From Sinohyriopsis cumingii (Eukaryota > Mollusca > Bivalvia > Unionida > Unionidae), in contig CM068830.1 of NCBI GenBank assembly GCA_028554795.2, forward strand, positions 45,522,227 through 45,586,226: 64,000 nt of DNA, read 5' to 3'. Within the stretch, counting starts at the first letter, position 1. The number at the start of each line of letters is the position of its first letter. Shown here piece by piece: positions 11,701-24,503 of the stretch. The position numbers and the translations under genes are program-made. The notes beneath the pieces are model-generated. The model made no database searches and was not told the origin of the DNA. It worked only from the letters and a program-made list of their open reading frames with translations.

Positions 11701-12820
11701 GAGTTACCGAATTAATCCTTGTCGGACGATACTTCCTACAATCCTCAAAGACATGGTCTTGTCTGTTGCAGCCGTAACACACCAGCTCACCTTTCCTCCC
11801 CGTGGTATTGTTCTTTGCCCCCTGAGTCCTCGTCGACCCACGGAAATGTTCTTGGCTGGGATTTCCGGCCCCTGGCCTCCCACCATTCTGACCATTCTTT
11901 GGGGTGCCATCTCAGTGGTCTTTCTATGCTCGCCGATGCCAGGTCGGTCCCTGCCACCCCAGGTGTTTGGACGCGAGTGCGCGCTCTCATAGCGCTCGAC
12001 CATCACGCTTATATCATCCAAGGTTAAGAATTCACGCTCCGCTAAGAACACTATTAAGTTTTTTTCTGTATGTAATTAAGACGTGCTCTTTTACAATTTC
12101 TTCGCGTATGCCTTCATCCGTTAGCGTGGTAACAGACAATTTCATCCATTCATAGAAAATTACGCGTACCCGGCTATGAAATTGCGAGTACGTTTCGGTA
12201 GCTCTATTCGACGATTCTCTGAAGAGTTTTGGAGACGTTTCAACCGACAGCTCATAGTGCCGTAGTAGCGCGTTCTTCAGAGCATCGTAGTCGTCTAATT
12301 CATTCGGTGTCATATTGTGGTAGACGTCTTTCGCGGCTCCTTATAAGAATTCCGAAACATTGATATCCCATTGGTATTTGGGTAGCTGATGAGCCAGTGC
12401 CAACTTTTCAAACTGCGTCAAAAAGTTGTCAGTGATTTCATCCTTGTCGTTGAACATGGACATGGTGGTCTGTCTTCAGATAGCCTAATTGTGGGTCCTG
12501 AATGTTCATGCAGGTCTTCACCCCTTCTGGACTGTGATTCGATCCTCAGCCTCTCCATGGCTAACATATGTTCGCGTTCTCATGATTTTTCTTCGGCCTT
12601 CAATCTGGCTAGTCTGAGCTATCGTTCGCGCTCAGCTACCTGTCTGTCTTTCTCTCGTTTCTCGGCTAGTTGCTCCTTGTGTTCTATAACACTCCGCTCA
12701 ACAAATTCAGCTAATTGGGCCCCTTCGTATTACAATTTGTCCTTACCAATCGACTTAAATTCTCTAACCAATTGTCTCTCTGTCACCATCCTTGTCTACC
12801 TTTACGGTGACACAAGAATT
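11701..12820 (-). pseudogene. Gypsy gag remnant with CCHC zinc knuckle
   Basis: On the minus strand this has an Arg/Glu-rich N-terminal segment, a capsid-like region (MTPNELDDYDALKNALLRHY, then FRESSNRATETYSQFHSRV) and a CCHC knuckle (CYGCNRQDHVFEDC). Frameshifts and stops separate the segments. The plus-strand open frames over this interval are antisense shadows. Confidence 0.8.
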
Positions 12821-13302
12821 AAGTCCTTTACCTACACCTGAATTTTACTGCCCTACTTGAAAATAGCCCCACACGTATTTATCATACTCAATTAAAGCAG
12901 ACTATCCATGCACCAACAATTAATATACGGGCAGTACACAGCTGGAATGTCTCCCCAAATTCAGCATAATGCTTACACACTCAAGGCGTAATTACTACTG
13001 CGGGGTTGGCCTGAATATCTCTTCTCTCAAGAGAATACAAAGGTAATTCTTCACTTTACTTCACGAATTTAGAATACGACCCGACAGCAAGGAATGTGCC
13101 TCAATCCCTTACAATATTTTCATCAAAGTATGAAAAGAAATGGCAAGAAAATTGTATGCACGGAATCTAAAAGAAAAGAAGCAGACAATGATTCGATTCA
13201 CTCTGATCGCTTTTTCTTGACAAGAGATACTTATTCTATTCTATATTTTCTCAGACTCTTTACTCGAATAAAATGTTCTAATCCTTTGACGAACGCCCAC
13301 TT
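12821..13302 (-). other. Gypsy 5' leader with primer-binding-like site
   Basis: Untranslated region between the 5' LTR and gag. TGGGCGTTCGTC on the minus strand at 13288-13299 lies 3 nt from the LTR edge and resembles a tRNA-complementary primer site. No gene is seen in the rest. Confidence 0.65.
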
Positions 13303-14463
13303 TGTAGCGGTGTTACTGGTGGTGGTGTTGTGAGGTTCTTCCTCCTTACAATGTGTCTGCTTTATTTGGCCATCGTTATCATGAGGGTGATCGCCCTCCG
13401 TCTTATTGCCCGGATCGAGTTAATATTAAAATAAAGTTTGAAATTATAGATGAAATAAATAGAGATCTGAGCAGATATATAGAACAGGATGACACAAGCC
13501 CACGTATATGGAGAAAAAAATGTAATCAATTACATAAACAACTGGGATAATACATTACATTAGAAAGATATACTTCTTTTGGAATCAATCTTTCACCTAA
13601 TTTCAAACACAAATATATTTATATAAATAGCCGATCTGTTTAAATGATATAATTAGTTCATCATATAATTGAGTGAACGATCGAAGTCATTGCCTTGTAC
13701 AACTTCATAACCTGCTTATTCCAGTCCACTCCAACTTCACTGTGGTGGTTCCTCTTAGTCCTTTCGCTTTTTCCCTTTTCCAACTCCCTACTGTCTGGCC
13801 TCTTTTCGGCCCTCACACTTTGTGGGTAGGTGGATACGTGAGTCCGTAGATACGTAGATACTTGGATAAGTAGGTACGTGGATACGTCCGTGGAGCTATT
13901 TCCCCTTGTGCTTTCAAGCTTTGTTCGCTTTTGCCGCCAGAATGGTGTCCGTTGACTTTCCAGACATCCGCTCACTTTGACCAATGTTTTACGAGAGAAT
14001 TTCTTCCAAATTCAATCTCGGAGTCTCCTAAATTTTCACTCTTGCAGGAACAATGCAGATTGACTAGATTTTTTCGATGAGGGCAATTTGACCCCAAGAA
14101 ATTTCGTGTGGAAAACTCGCCCCTTATTTAGCGTAACCAATCAGGATTAAATATATTTACCGCCTTTTATAATAGGCGCCAAAATTGAAGTCCACCAGAC
14201 TTATAGATTTCCAAACAACTGATTCTGGGAAAAACTCAGCTTCTGAGAGCTCCGTTATAAAACTGAAGTTAACCTTCCCTTTTCTAGTCGCCTAACAGTT
14301 AAGTAAACGAAAGCTTAATTAAGAATCACTTCCTCTCCCGACACAGACATTATAAATCATTGCAATGTAGCGTTTTAACAAGCACCTGTCCCCATAAATC
14401 TGATTGTTCTCTTGCCCAAATTAATGTGCCCTTCATAGATCGACAGAAATTTGCATCCATACA
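13303..14463 (-). repeat. 5' LTR of the Gypsy element
   Basis: On the minus strand it begins TGTATGGATGC and ends CCGCTACA, giving TGTA...TACA termini. It matches the LTR at 7686-8822 along about 1.1 kb. The many differences between the two LTRs indicate an old insertion. Confidence 0.8.
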
Positions 14464-15127
14464 GACCGAAAGCATGAGATGATGCTGTCATACCGGCAAT
14501 CTGAGTTCGATCACTCACTTGATCATTTGATGAAATTTGTTCTATCAGTATAACAGAATGGCTAATTGAATTTCGCATAAATGTTTTAACTCTAGTTCTG
14601 AGAGAAAGTGAATTATTCACATATCATGTTCGATTTCATGTTGTTTATGTAATTGATTAAATTGCTGGTGTTCTTCTATTCTATATCTCTGCTCACATCT
14701 CTGTTATTCCTACCCTTAATTTCATTTTTTTTTTATTGTTTACTCTATCCTGGCAATAACGTCGTGGTCAATCATCTCTTAGATAACGATAAGAAAAAGC
14801 CATAAAGAGTGGGGGAAATCACTCATCTTCACCACCACAACAGTAAAACCAACCATACACCTTCCGTACTTTATAATCTAATTTATGAATCATTCACTTT
14901 TGTATAAGGTACAAATAATATTAATTTGTAAAAATAAGTTTTATACCTGACATCAGCCCAGCGTGTTCATGTCATATTTATTATAAACAGACAAAACATG
15001 AACCGAAAGATGGCTGATACTATTAAAGTCCGTACTTCTTCTTGTTATGGATGACATAGCAAGCCTTTATTGACATTTTTCCATCGACATAGATACATAT
15101 TTATATTTCCCGCTGTAGTATGTCTAA
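14464..15127. other. Non-coding sequence of copy A after the Gypsy element
   Basis: Holds one 77-bp satellite unit (about 14825-14900) and sequence matching copy B 41140-41350. The main part of lectin exon 2, present in copy B, is missing here. No gene is seen. Confidence 0.6.
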
Positions 15128-15486
15128 CCTTGCACGAATGTCGGTTCCAATAGAAAAGTTAGGGATATTGGTGCAAAAAAAAAAAAAATTAATTGCAAAG
15201 TCTGAAATTTTATTATATATACATCAAAGCACGATTAAATGGAAGGTAAAAATAAAATAACGACCAACGCACGTTTTTAATAGACATAACTGAGTTAAAT
15301 CAGTTTTAATTGTTAGCGATATTGGCAATATTTCTAACAATAACAAACACTGTATGCATTTTGCAACAGGTTTAGTTTTCCTTTAATAGTAATAAATATA
15401 TTCCCCCTAATAGTAGATGCAATGTCTAGCATGCTTAACGGATTATTGATGACTCCTTGTAATATTATAGATAAAGAAGTACTCAC

Positions 15487-15522
15487 CAATCACTAGGATG
15501 ACAAATGTAAAAAGAACTCCAT
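15487..15522 (-). pseudogene. Copy A exon 1 remnant (signal peptide)
   Basis: The minus strand has an ATG and a hydrophobic stretch before a GTGAGT donor, as in copy B exon 1. It is 36 nt rather than 37 nt: one base is missing, which shifts the frame to a TAG. Confidence 0.7.
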
Positions 15523-17554
15523 TTGTCTTGGCTATTAATTCGTCAAATTTTCTTATTTTCCTTTACCGCTCTAGAAAGATAACATTTTTATAGTGAAATC
15601 ACTCTAATATAGATTTAAGTACAAAGACGACCTGTATTATAATATTACTTATTCGTGTGTATGTAGATATGTGTATAATTTTCTTTTCACTTATTCATGC
15701 TACACACGTGTCAGAATTCATTTGACAGTAAAAATATGCCTCATTATATTCTTTCAACATCATTTGTATATATTATTCAATATGGAATAATTTCCGTTTG
15801 GTATGATTTAATTTTTTACAATACATTCATTTGTATATTATGTTTTTAGTTTATTGCTACTAAAGATTTATTAAGTAAAACTTACTTTCTGTAATATATT
15901 AATTGTAAGCGGAGCTGCCAGAAAGTAGCCACTTGTATACAAAGGAGCCCTACGCGAGAAGCCCGGGGGCCTATACGCTAGAAGCCCTTCGATAAGAAGT
16001 AAATTAATGAATTTATTCAACCTTATGGCATTTGAGATAGACGTAGGTGGGGTTGAAATGTCAGATTTTCTCATATCAAACAGACCCTTATTTGTACCCC
16101 CAGCTGCATCTTCACCAAAAGAGTGAGGTTGGTCATATTTGCTATAATTTTCAAGAGGAAGATTTGATAATTATGAAGTTTTTGTATCTTGAATGCACCA
16201 AATGGAGGGAGAGTAAGGTAAAAAGTGTGCACATTTGCAATCATTTTCGTCATTATTAACTTTCTAAAATACGAAATTTACCGCAGGTTGGTATGCATCT
16301 TCTTGAATATATACTATTGTTTCTGTATTGTGTACAAATAATATAATGGGGGGGGGGTCAGCTCGAATACAGATCTATATGCATGAATATACATTCCAGA
16401 TATAAAAGGTACAATCACGTTTTCGGACCAGTCATTGATAGACAGAACTATGCCTGCCTTACCATCCATTGTTATCTCAATCTGATCTCCAAATCAAAAG
16501 TAGCATGGCTTTATACATGTACGGATTGTCATTGATATGTAATATGTCTATATATATAGGATTGGTAAAAAAAAAAAATCTAGGCAGCTAAGTAGGTACG
16601 TACACACTCCTGAAGTTGTACTTCTCAGGTGGGATGATTCTGAATTAAGATCAATATAGTCTTAATGTCTCTGACAATAAATAAATAAATAAATAAATAA
16701 TGTTACCACGTGTGCTTCGTGCATTTTATTATTCATGTCTCATGAATCGGATGTTCTAAAATAAATTTATACGCCGTGCCAAAGTTCGTGCGTGTAACAA
16801 ACTTTTCCTGATCAAACTATATGAAGTGAACATTTTAATCGTCTAGAAAACCGAATTGTGCCCGGCATTAAAAAGAAGGTTATAAACACTTATCCAATTA
16901 CGTTTATGCGTGCGTGTTTTTTTTTTTCTTCACGAGCGATTATAATTTTATTAATATTTTTGAAGTTCTACAAATGTTCATGATGATGGTTATCATACAA
17001 CGTCCATACCACTCCGATGAGGAAGTAGCATGTTAGTGAACCAGTGGTGAATATTTATACAGGATCGAACCAAATAAATCACCCTCAGATCTGTTTTCGA
17101 GTCACGGTGCCATTCCCAGTCTGTCAATATTGTCGTCTGCTAACTATTTTGCCCGCCGGCAAAGATTATTTGGAGTTCCTGCGACTTGATCAGACAAGGA
17201 CAGGCTTGAAATATCGTAAACAGAACTCGAGCAGGACAGGTGTCCATCAACTTTCGGGTTGGTAGGGGAAAGTCGTCAACTTAAATTCGGTGTGGCTGGC
17301 TCAGACCTTTGTGTATTTGATGAACTTACTTCTCTTGAATGTAAAAGTGTCGAGTTTATGTCCCATTTTAGTCTTTCTAGAGGGTACTGTTGTTTATATA
17401 TAAGTATAAAACATACATGTAATTGAAAGTCTGCGCATAAATTGCTCACGAAATTACCAATTAACATATTAATAATAATTGGATTTAATGCAACATTGAC
17501 AGAATAAATATTGTACGTTCTGGAGAAAACATGGATTACACGTTAAACATTTTA
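15523..17554. other. Upstream region of copy A and junction
   Basis: AT-rich, non-coding, matching copy B 42765-45035 until about 16945, where the duplication ends. It contains an AAAT-type microsatellite at about 16677-16700. The opposing short frames at about 16050-16250 are conserved in copy B only as DNA, with stops, so I do not call them genes. Confidence 0.5.
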
Positions 17555-18188
17555 GGTGGCAGGGTCCAAGTTTCGTAAATTGGCCCCTGGCAAATTTCTT
17601 AACGTAAGGCTATGGTGTGACTTCTTCAGCTATTATTGTTTAGTATTTGAAGATATGGATATATTTGTGACCTGGGTGTTTTGGGCTTGTGTTGTTCTTG
17701 AAATTGATGTCAGGCATGTACACTCTCCATAGTTACTATGTTGAAATACCAATAGTCGGCTAGGAAGAAGAGCATGCCTCCCATAGCAGTAAACACATGG
17801 GTTTGGGGCAAGTAGAATATCTAGAAAACGGCTTGGATGACATATATTTTCAGTTGCATCAGCCTGTTTAGTACACACTGTTTTGCAGAATTGTCATCTA
17901 GGAAAAGGGCCTGTGTTTGCACTGTGAGCATCACATGGTGTCAAAAATGACCTTCGGACATGAAAATTTGCGGTAGAAATTTTGGATTGGGGTGCATAAA
18001 TTTCTGCTATGAACTGACATTGACCGCTTTGGTAAATTGGATAATATTCTTAAGCTTTGTTTTAATTTAGGTATCCAAAAATATGGACCTTTTTGACCTC
18101 ACTTGTGAATTTGATTTTTTTATGATTTTGTATACTAGGTCGCTGAATGCGGCATTACATTTGTACATAAAATCTGGCCCCTGTCCCC
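17555..18188 (+). mobile_element. Harbinger-type MITE, copy 1
   Basis: A 634-bp element without coding capacity. Its ends are imperfect inverted repeats: GGTGGCAGGGTCCAAG at the left, CTGGCCCCTGTCCCC at the right. It is flanked by TTA at 17552-17554 and 18189-18191. A second copy (41354-42003) is flanked by TAA. The 3-bp TWA target duplications and G-rich inverted ends are typical of PIF/Harbinger transposons. It is non-autonomous and no transposase is seen in the window. Confidence 0.75.
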
Positions 18189-21100
18189 TTATTGTGAATT
18201 CGCTCTGTAAGGGAGGTAACCCAATGTTATAATGAATAATATTAGTTTTAGCCGTGATTACCCTACTTCATTTAAATTTCTGACTGATTCAGATACAAGA
18301 AATCCAGTGAATAAACAGTATGTTTAAGTCATGTGCAAATTATTGAATACATTCAGTATCCATAGAGTAGAGGACCGATATCAGGGTCAACAGTTCAAGT
18401 AGCACAGATCAAGCAGTCAACTGAATTTTAAGGTAACATATAAGTATGGCATACCAAACGTGTATTGAAGAGAATTGTTTTCACGGAAAGAAATTTCTTT
18501 TTCGGATGACGGAGAATATTTTTTTGGGGATATATTTAATCACGAATCATGCATTCGGATTACTGAAGCAAAATTTCTTGTTAGAAAGCGATACCAGAAT
18601 CGGATCGAACCGGCATCTTTTAAAGATGACGAAAATCTTAGAGTGAATCCACATGATACGGTATCTCTGAAGCTTTGTAGCATGTACCCTAAGCCACTCC
18701 TGGATTTTATCGTGGTCAACAGACCTGTCGCTATTCTTCTCAAATGATCTAAACAAGCCCGTCAGCCGGAAGCCCATTAATTTCTCGTACTCTATCAGTA
18801 CAATGGCGGGATCTCTTCCAATATCGCTTCCTCTTCGAAGAGTTTCTGGCCAAAGATTGATCCTTAAAGAACTTTCATGGGTAATTTTACTGTATTCCGC
18901 ATGTTTCAGAGAAGCTCGTCAAATTCTGCTTCCACGTCTTGGTTCTACATGTAAGGGGAAATCTTTGTCATCGCTGAAATGTATTAGCTGAAAACCATGA
19001 TGGGAAAATGAACTGACCTATATAAATCGTGATGCAATTTGGAAGTAATCCAGCTTTATTTTTAGGTGTCAGATACAAAATGTCAAGAAAAACACTCATA
19101 CAGCTATATATATGAACAACGAGGCTATTAGAGGAACAAAAATATACATATTTTATTTGAAAGAAATCTGTTTATTCCATACAATCCAGTGATGTCATTA
19201 TATGCTTAATAAATAAAGGCAACCGCAAAAATGCATACTATCAGAACTCCATAGCGAGCAACTGCCGCCTATATCGTTTCCAAATCACTCTCTTCAGAAT
19301 TCACGACAAAATTACTAACTAATCGAAGACAAGGCTTACATTAGAGGAAACGCGATCTAAAGTGTTTATACGCCCGATGTCTTTCGTAGATTTCGGTGGA
19401 TTGACTTGCAGTTTAGTAAATATAATAGTTACATCCATCATATTTGTATAGCGGAGTCTTTACAATGTAATGAACTGTTCGAACGTTATACCCCTTTTGA
19501 TGATATTCGTTGATACAATATACGACCTGTCTATGGCAAATCTTGTGTGTGAAACTTTTCTCTCAGCTTTATGAAACATGGACTTTTATTTGCCTACACA
19601 GCTGATGATCCACAATTTTTAAATATGGGCGAGTTAATGCTTTTTTCAACAGGGGGCATATGCTGAATAGAGTATAAAACAAGCATTCGCTCCTGTTACA
19701 AAACTTGTTTTCCTAAATTTACATGCTAAATAAATAAATTACATACACACGACAATAATACCGTGTCTTGTACATACATGGTTTGCATGACTCGGTCTGT
19801 GTTACATGCCAGCTTGTGCAACAGAGTTTTCATTATACTTGCTGGAAACCCTTTTTCTGATGGAACTTCATGTTTTGCTTATATAAATAATTATGTTTTG
19901 GTAGAATCCATACACGTTGGGTACAACATCTTGAGCATGATCTCACAAAGGACGATGTCACAATGGAGACGAAGATAAAACTGAAATTTCGAAGAAATTG
20001 TTACCTAAATATGTGAAAAGATAGAGAAATATGAATATAGAATTCGTTTTTTTCAACCAATAAAAGTAAAAATCTTAGTTCGCTTATTTACACAGATTAA
20101 ATGGGAATTTTCATCGAAATTATAATCTTATTCGCCCTTTTGCTTGTTTAGAATGGAATCATTCCTTGCTCAACGTATCTCACCCCAGATTTTTTGTCCA
20201 TGTTTGAGTCCTAGGCTTGTCGTATACAAATGATATTCACCCATTAATGTTGTGTGTCGCAAAATGATGCGACCGTATATCTGTATTCATATTTTGGTTT
20301 TTAATTGCTTTGCGAACATTAGTTTCAGTGGCATTTCGTATGTGTCTCAGATATATATTTTCATTAAAGACGGTTCACCTTTCCTTCGTTTTTTAAATTG
20401 TTGGTTCGAAGCTACCATGCAATCCACGGAAAATCGTATAGCATGTAAAGCGATACTTGATGAAAGCAATCGGGAATTACAATATGTAATTTTGAAAATA
20501 AATCTTTCTTTTGGAAGAGTTTGCTCTCCAACGGAACGTTTGAAACAAGCAATCAGCGAACCTACTATGTATACAAATCATGCTTCTTCATTTCGCTGGT
20601 CACTTGTCGTTGCCACACTTGGTTTCGTTACTGGAAATAAACGTCCATACTATCGTAGATGTTTATTAGTGTTAATTAGCCTTTACACAAATTAACCAGT
20701 ATATGTGGTTGTGACATTCCTTTACATACCTGTCACATGTAATGTAAAGTATAGTTATAAAGTATAGAAAAAATTATTTGGTGTGTGAAAAGTACCAGAG
20801 AAGGTCGTACACAGTTTTATGGATTGTGACACTGCCTAAATTTGTGTCACTAATAGAGCGAAATACTGTACCACAGTGCTATCGTGTAGGTACTAGAAGG
20901 ACGCTGTATGTGAGACAAAAAAACATATCGCTCAGTTTTTTGATTGATGGATTGAAACACTTTGTCAGGGTTCACAGCAGCAGCAAGTCACAAATTTTAA
21001 GGCTAATTTGATGTTTCTAAATGACATAAAGGCAATATTTAAGGTCCCTCTACATGCACAAAAATTACTAAAATCATTAAAAGGTGTACGTAAAACTGTA

Positions 21101-21483
21101 TGAATGAAAAACACATATAATACCAATACGATTTTACATAATATTGGTCGAGGATTCAAAACTTTAATAATAAACTGGTTCAATGCATACCGTGTAAATT
21201 GTAAAAGAACTTCTTAATTGACCTCTTTCAATTAAAGTTATGCTGATACAAGTAAATAACACGGCATTGAAAACATATATTAAAATTTTTCTATGTGCAG
21301 TAATTTGGGGAACAACCTCTACGATAGTGCATTCGAATTACTTAGCTTTCATTTACTCCAATATAGAACTACAATCCGGGTGAGTCAAAACTGCAAAATG
21401 AGTGGTACTATCCAATGTTTCAATTACACGCATATTTGTTTCTAAACACAAAACTGTAAATTCAAATCTGAGACTAGGCTTAC
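18189..21483. other. Gene-poor AT-rich sequence
   Basis: Several open frames of 60-147 codons occur here (for example 20252-20695 plus, and overlapping frames on both strands at 18446-18777). None shows a recognisable domain, a splice pattern or a homologue elsewhere in the window. I see no supported gene, RNA or repeat. Confidence 0.4.
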
Positions 21484-22566
21484 ACTTCCAGTGTCTCACC
21501 AACTGTACGCTGATGACACCCAAATATACAAATCTAGCCACCCAACTGAAGTTGATGCTACCATCCAAGGTGTAGAGAGGTGCATTTCGGATGTGAAATC
21601 ATGGATGACATGTAACAAGCTACAGATGAATGATGACAAAACTGAGGCCATACTGATCACAATACAAAGACTTTCTCATTCACATCCTTTACCTCAAACA
21701 ATAAATATCAGCAACACCAACATTAAATTCACATAAACAGTACGAAACCTAGGTGTTACTCTGGACAGTACTCTCACATTGCACCAACATGTCATGAACA
21801 TATGCAAGGCCGCATATCTTGAGCTGAGACGCATCAGCTCAATTCGCAAATATCTTTCAGTTGATGCCACTAAAACATTTGTGTGTTCATTAGTACTTTC
21901 AAGACTGGACTATTGTAACTCAGTTCTGTCTGGTTCATCTCAATATCTACTCCAGAAACTTCAAAAAGTTCAAAACACAGCTGCTCGGATCATACTTAAG
22001 AGTACCACGATCAGAGCACACCTCTCCGCTGCTCTGTACCCTACACTGGCTATCCATTCGATCCAGAATCAAACACAAAATTTGTTCTCTGTGCTACGTT
22101 TCACTGTCGGACTCTAGTCCAACATACCTATCCAACCTCACCCATGTCTACACACCATCAAGATACTTACGCTCCTCTTCTGACAATCGTATACTCATTA
22201 TTCCCACTATGAAAACAAACTCATATGGACAGTGTTCTTTTGCATACCAGGGCCCAACAACTTGGAATGAATTGCCCACTGAACTTAGACACAAAGACAC
22301 AGCGATCACATTCAAGAGGGCTTTCAAAACTCACTTATTTCGACTGCAAGAACAAACTTAAAGACCTAATAATGTTTCCTACCTGAAATATTCTCAGCAT
22401 GTTTTTTTTAATATTTTTTAATGTTTCTCTAATTTCATGGTGTTTGTTTTTGTAATAATATTATTATATGTTTTTTATCCTATAGGTGTTGTCTAATGTT
22501 GTAAAGCGCTTAGAGCTTCTAAAGATTAGGCGATATACAAAGTCCTCATTATTATTATTGTTATTA
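21484..22566 (+). mobile_element. 5'-truncated L2/CR1-like non-LTR retrotransposon
   Basis: It begins inside the reverse transcriptase at the YADD catalytic box (QLYADDTQIY, box at 21506-21517). It continues through the thumb region (VKSWMTCNKLQMNDDKTEAI, LDYCNSVLSG, LQKVQNTAARII) to TFKRAFKTHLF at about 22310-22360. It then has a 3' UTR ending in GCGATATACAAAG and an ATT-rich tail, typical of L2/CR1-lineage elements. At least two frameshifts or stops break the frame, for example at about 21735. Truncation follows from target-primed reverse transcription. Confidence 0.85.
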
Positions 22567-24154
22567 TTTCTTCATTATGGCGAAGGGAGTCAGTTGTATT
22601 TATAGCCCTGTAGTTTGGCGCTGAAAATCGCGAAAGTAGTAGTCCGGATATTTATATCTCTTAAGCTAGTGATGAGACCTATTAAAATTACATATCTAGT
22701 GTTTGAAAAGTTGACTTTGTTATTTGTTGTGCCGACATGGGTCAAATAGTTGACAAACTGACAGTGTAACATATTTTCGAACCCTTAGATATCACTTCCG
22801 TCATGTTGGAAATGCATCTTCTGGTTTTGATCATATAATTCAAAACGCAATTTCAGGAAAAGTTCATCAATTAAAATTTTTACAAACATCCTATAAAATG
22901 GTAACATTACTGCTTTTTCTACAAATGTATGTGAAGAGCGCGCTTTTGGCCGAATAAGAGAATACATGCAATTTAGACATTTTCTTGTGCTTTTACTCAC
23001 TTTAAAATGCGCACTGAAATTAAAATAAGCCAGATACGCAAGATTTGGGGTTTCACTTGACATAAAATCCAATAATTCCATGCAATACGTTATTACTTTA
23101 ACACATGGTACGATACAAAAAAAGACCCGTCTCTGGATCTAAGGTAAACTACCAAAAGCATATTAGAGTTATCCTCCCCCCTTGCCGGAACATAGTTACG
23201 TGTACCTTTAACAATCATGCTATACCGCTTCTTGCTTTAAATCGCTGTATATACATTTATATTCGCATAGCAAAAATCTACCATAACACCCGTAAGATAC
23301 AACAAAAAAAAGAAGAAAAAACACCCCCAACCCAACCCCCCCAACCCCGAAAACGAAAAAATTCATGGCTGATTACGGCTTTTTAAGGCTAATATCAAAC
23401 AAGGTTAAATTTTGAGGCTAATTTAATTTTGTTTAGGCTAACGGCTAAAATTATTGCCTTTTCTGATGTTTGTCAAGTTGGCTACGAACCCTGCTTCATA
23501 CATATGTCTCATGGTTAAAACTATTAATATAATTTTGTATACTGAAATAAACTAACATAGCGTATTCTTTCTTGCTGCTGTTTTAAACATGGTTTATTGC
23601 CACTTAATCAACTAATACAAGATTGTAAAAGTAAAAGAAATTCGTGGGAAACGTAACACAGAAACTGCTTTCTTTACGGAAAATTAGTACCTAAAAAACA
23701 GAGCTCTTTCCGGAGAACCTAACCTGAACGTTGATTATGACAGATAAACGGACGGCAATTACAGAAACATATCATATGCCGGAGTTTCTTTGCTATTAAA
23801 ACAAAAAAGCGTAAAATGAGATCAAACACGGTAGACAATGTTACTGTTTAAAGGCCAACGTTTCTCATTTTTCAATACAAGCTAGAAATACTCGGGTCTA
23901 TGGATATTTTAACATACTAGTATGTCGCATAATCTAATTACATCTAAAAATGGGGGAAACGTGGGACAGCTAGTAATCAATAACATTAATTAATCATTTT
24001 ATTCGACAATTACCGATATTCATTATCAATCATTTGAATGAATATTTATTTTGTTATGATAGTCTAATAGAATACAAACATGACGTGAACAAATTGAATA
24101 AAACAATGACTTGAGCACGAAGTCAGTCATTAGATGAACAAAAATCCAACAATC
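22567..24154. other. Intergenic sequence downstream of the PL6 gene
   Basis: AT-rich. On the minus strand an AATAAA at 24045-24050 lies about 105 nt past the stop codon of the lyase gene and could be its polyadenylation signal. Nothing else is recognised. Confidence 0.5.
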
Positions 24155-24503
24155 CTAGTGACCGTTCAAATGGGAATCATCTGGTGCCCATGTCGGTCCC
24201 ACATCCCCTCGGTGTAAAGGTTTTCTGTGCGCGTACTCAGTCGTTGATACGTCTGCCAAAACTGCACCAATATCTGTCGGTTGTTTCGTGCGCGCCCTCC
24301 CGAGAATATCGTCATGCACCACATGACTGTACGAGCCCGATGCTGTCTGGAGAGCTGGGCTGCCTGTCGCAGGGACGAAAAGGCCCAAATCATTCTTGAC
24401 TAGATGTAGATTCGAAACGATGTTACTGCTATATCTATGGTTTGTTATTTGGCCATTATACATTACATTGGCTTCAAAAAGGCTATTGTTCTCTGATCCA
24501 GAC
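24155..24503 (-). CDS. Exon 9: PL6 C-terminus
   Basis: Starts after TTTTACAG with one base completing a Trp codon. It encodes SENNSLFEANVM, then SPALQTASGSY and the typical PL6 ending around TDIGAVLADV, and stops with TAG at 24155. Confidence 0.85.

Larger units (their letters stand above)
7686..14463 (-). mobile_element. Decayed Gmr1-like Ty3/Gypsy LTR retrotransposon
   Basis: The two LTRs are about 1.14-1.16 kb. From the right the internal part reads gag with a CCHC knuckle, protease, integrase, then reverse transcriptase and RNase H. Integrase before reverse transcriptase is the order of Gmr1-type Ty3/Gypsy elements, not the usual Gypsy order. A primer-binding-like TGGGCGTTCGTC lies 3 nt inside the 5' LTR and a G-rich polypurine tract abuts the 3' LTR. 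The element is dead: there are many stops and frameshifts, the integrase core is deleted, the protease DTG has become DTC, and a SINE sits in RNase H. The outer end of the 3' LTR lacks about 30 bp of similarity, so no target duplication was identified. Confidence 0.85.
1..15522 (-). pseudogene. Decayed duplicate of the lectin-PL6 lyase gene (copy A)
   Basis: This is a broken paralogue of the intact gene at 24155-42764, in the same order and strand. Recognisable pieces are exon 9 (1-297, entering from the left edge), a stub of exon 8 (about 778-816), exon 7 (about 1238-1436), a stub of exon 4 (about 4764-4810), exon 3 (5621-5770), the 5' edge of exon 2 (about 15128-15160) and exon 1 (15487-15522). 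Exons 5 and 6 are absent: sequence matching about 26.8 kb of copy B abuts sequence matching about 29.5 kb. Single-base indels break exons 1, 7 and 9, and exon 3 has small deletions leading to a stop. A Gypsy element occupies 7686-14463. A functional product from these pieces is very unlikely. The homology is seen directly; inactivation is inferred from the lesions. Confidence 0.85.
1..16945. repeat. Left copy (A) of a segmental duplication
   Basis: Position 1 matches about 24208, 15128 matches 42365 and 16700-16945 matches 44790-45035, all in the same orientation. Similarity is interrupted by copy-specific insertions and deletions. It runs off the left edge, so the full unit length is unknown. 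Confidence 0.85.

Noticed and set aside
11490..12155. Several plus-strand open frames
   Set aside because: Antisense shadows of the Gypsy gag-protease region.
18446..18777. Overlapping open frames on both strands
   Set aside because: No frame shows family features. A GGTTCGATCC-like box suggested a SINE, but no A box, tail or target duplication was found.
20252..20695. 147-codon plus-strand open frame
   Set aside because: No recognisable domain, no homologue in the window, and AT-rich composition like its surroundings; insufficient support for a gene.
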